Positions 22,904-24,183 of a DNA stretch of 24,183 nt are shown piece after piece. The notes under the pieces were generated by a model. It was not told where the DNA came from. It searched no databases and saw nothing but the letters and a program-made list of their open reading frames with translations. The stretch comes from Deltaproteobacteria bacterium (GTDB lineage Bacteria > Desulfobacterota > Desulfobacteria > Desulfobacterales > ETH-SRB1): NCBI GenBank assembly GCA_030627405.1, contig DAOUSD010000003.1, positions 1 through 24,183 on the forward strand, given 5' to 3'. A program made the position numbers and the translations under genes. Each line of letters begins with the position of its first letter. Position 1 is the first letter of the stretch.

Positions 22904-23479
22904 TTAAACCATTCCTTTGAATGCAAAAAACGCAAGAGAGAGCATCCCCGCAGTAACAAGCCCGATAGCGGTATCTTCGAGCGGTTTTGGAACCCTGGCC
23001 AAAAGTATGCGTTCACGTACCCCTGCAAAAAGAACAAGGGCAAGACCAAAACCAGTTGCATAACTAAATGATGTGACAAGGCTCTGCACAAATGTATATT
23101 CTTCATTGATATTTATTAGACAGACCCCCATTACAGCGCAGTTAGTTGTAATAAGCGGCAAAAAAATTCCAAGACCTTTATACAGCGCTGGAATGCTTTT
23201 TCTTAAAAACATTTCAACAAACTGAACAAGAGAAGCTATTACAAGAATAAAAGCAATAGTTCTAAGATATTCAAGATTGAACGGTTTTAAAACATATGCC
23301 TCAATAAGCCACGTTATTGCACCTGCCATAACAAGAACAAAGATGACGGCCATTCCCATTCCAATTGCTGTTTCCATTTTTTTTGATGTGCCCATAAAAG
23401 GACAGCAACCCAGATACTGTGCAAGCAGAATGTTGTTAACAAGGACGCAGCTTATAGCGAGGAGTATATAATCTCCCAT
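22904..23479 (-). CDS. rnfA: Rnf complex subunit A
   Basis: The 191-residue membrane protein has six hydrophobic helices. It begins MGDYILLAISCVLVNNILLAQYLGCCPFMGTSKKMETAIGMG and contains GIFLPLITTNCAVMG, both diagnostic of RnfA/NqrE. Conserved Cys residues in the LGCCPF and TTNCAVMG helices are in place. RnfA and RnfE form a membrane pair carrying an iron-sulfur or redox site in the ion-translocating ferredoxin:NAD oxidoreductase. The start ATG at 23479 follows AGGAGAAAATCTA. The gene ends in a hairpin. RnfB, which follows RnfA in many operons, is not downstream. Confidence 0.93.
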   Translation of the reverse strand: MGDYILLAISCVLVNNILLAQYLGCCPFMGTSKKMETAIGMGMAVIFVLVMAGAITWLIEAYVLKPFNLEYLRTIAFILVIASLVQFVEMFLRKSIPALYKGLGIFLPLITTNCAVMGVCLININEEYTFVQSLVTSFSYATGFGLALVLFAGVRERILLARVPKPLEDTAIGLVTAGMLSLAFFAFKGMV

Positions 23480-23490
23480 TAGATTTTCTC

Positions 23491-24084
23491 CTATTTATTT
23501 CCTGCAAGGTTCATCATACAGAGCATGAGCCCAAGACACACAAATGCGCCGGGCGCCTCGACCATGAATGTAAAAGGCTGATAAGACGGACCAAATACAG
23601 ACATTCCTAAAAATGTACCGCTGCCAAATACCTCCCGTAAAGCGCCGATAGAAGCCAGGGAAAGAGTAAACCCGACACCTATTCCAAACCCATCCGCTAT
23701 TGAAGCGACAACACCGTTCTTGTACGCAAATGCCTCGGCGCGTCCAAGCAAAACACAGTTAACGACAATAAGGGGTATGAAAATTCCAAGCTTTAAAAAA
23801 AGCGCATATGTATAAGCCTGCATAAGAAGTTCTACAACAATAACAAATGTTGCAATAATAACGATAAAACAGGCTATTCTTACTTTTGAAGGAATTATGT
23901 TCCGCAGCAACGAAACCAGTATGTTTGAACATACCAGAACAAAAACTACAGCCACTCCCATTCCCAGTCCGTTTTCTACAGATTTAGTAACAGCAAGAAC
24001 GGGACAGAGGCCGAGTACAAGCCTGAATGGTGGTATCTCATCCCACAAACCTTTGACGAATTCCTGAGTGATAGACTTAGCCAT
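23491..24084 (-). CDS. rnfE: Rnf complex subunit E
   Basis: The 197-residue protein has the RnfE/NqrD hallmarks FRLVLGLCPVLAVTKSVENGLGMGVAV, LVSLLRNIIPSKVRIACFIVIIATFV and GIFIPLIVVNCVLLGRAEAFA. The conserved Cys in LGLCPVLAV and VVNCVLLGRAE are present. It is the partner of RnfA in the membrane core of the complex. The start ATG at 24084 follows GGGAGTAAAAG, 10 bp after the rnfG stop. It ends 11 bp before rnfA. Confidence 0.94.
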   Translation of the reverse strand: MAKSITQEFVKGLWDEIPPFRLVLGLCPVLAVTKSVENGLGMGVAVVFVLVCSNILVSLLRNIIPSKVRIACFIVIIATFVIVVELLMQAYTYALFLKLGIFIPLIVVNCVLLGRAEAFAYKNGVVASIADGFGIGVGFTLSLASIGALREVFGSGTFLGMSVFGPSYQPFTFMVEAPGAFVCLGLMLCMMNLAGNK

Positions 24085-24094
24085 CTTTTACTCC

Positions 24095-24183
24095 CTAGTT
24101 AAATTCCTTTATTTTTTCAGCAATCTGAGGTTTTAAACGTTTATAAATATTTGCAGCCTCTGTTACGCCTCCGCAAACACCTC
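24095..24183 (-). CDS. rnfG: Rnf complex subunit G (C-terminal end only)
   Basis: Only the last 29 codons are in the window; the gene runs off the edge. The translation contains GVCGGVTEAANIYKRLKP, resembling the RnfG C-terminus, and ends KEFN with TAG at 24095-24097. RnfG carries a covalent FMN upstream of this part, so the key residue cannot be seen. Gene order G-E-A on the minus strand matches other rnf operons. Confidence 0.7.
   Translation of the reverse strand, partial: GVCGGVTEAANIYKRLKPQIAEKIKEFN

Overview
The window looks like a chromosomal segment of an anaerobic, probably sulfate-reducing member of the Desulfobacterota. This is an inference from a split, Mbh-style Mrp antiporter operon, an Rnf (ion-translocating ferredoxin:NAD oxidoreductase) operon, and short GGGGTCAG...TTGACAT inverted-repeat elements. 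No rRNA or tRNA is visible, so placement stays tentative.

Positions 14-8129 (plus strand) hold the downstream part of an ion-antiporter operon: MrpB, an enhancer-binding-protein-like regulator, MrpF, MrpG, MbhD-like and MbhE-like subunits, MrpC, MrpD, and two further large proton-channel subunits of NuoL/MrpA and NuoM/MrpD type. Most junctions overlap or are nearly so. The regulator has lost several residues needed for sigma-54 activation and is followed by a 46-nt imperfect palindrome. The two last subunits each carry a substitution at a classic proton-channel position (Glu to Lys, Lys to Asn).

Positions 8130-9130 are a graveyard: a broken GIY-YIG nuclease gene and small palindromes. Positions 9131-12944 (minus strand) hold a Tn7/Mu-like transposition operon: zinc-ribbon CHC2-like protein, HTH-like protein, DDE transposase (frameshifted) and an AAA ATPase. 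Three 69-bp tandem units lie upstream of it, next to a Cys-rich zinc-finger protein gene.

Positions 13070-20170 (minus strand) hold an envelope cluster: a large MscS-type channel, a 990-residue DUF748/AsmA-like protein, a lipoprotein, an internally deleted DUF748 remnant and a secreted DUF2780 protein. Positions 20248-22024 (plus strand) hold a small inverted-repeat element and the remains of a type I-B-like CRISPR adaptation locus: cas1 without its N-terminal domain, intact cas2, a leader-like stretch and one orphan repeat.

Positions 22106-24183 (minus strand) hold rnfG (partial), rnfE, rnfA and rseC, with a small MITE-like element between rnfA and rseC. A 22-bp direct repeat (21/22 identical) lies just after the antiporter operon and again over the stop codon of rseC. 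It brackets all the accessory material and hints that the 13.9 kb between is an island or a recombination product.

Functionally, the two core blocks both handle membrane ion gradients (Mrp-type antiport and Rnf redox-driven ion pumping). The middle is envelope-stress genes mixed with decayed mobile and defence DNA.
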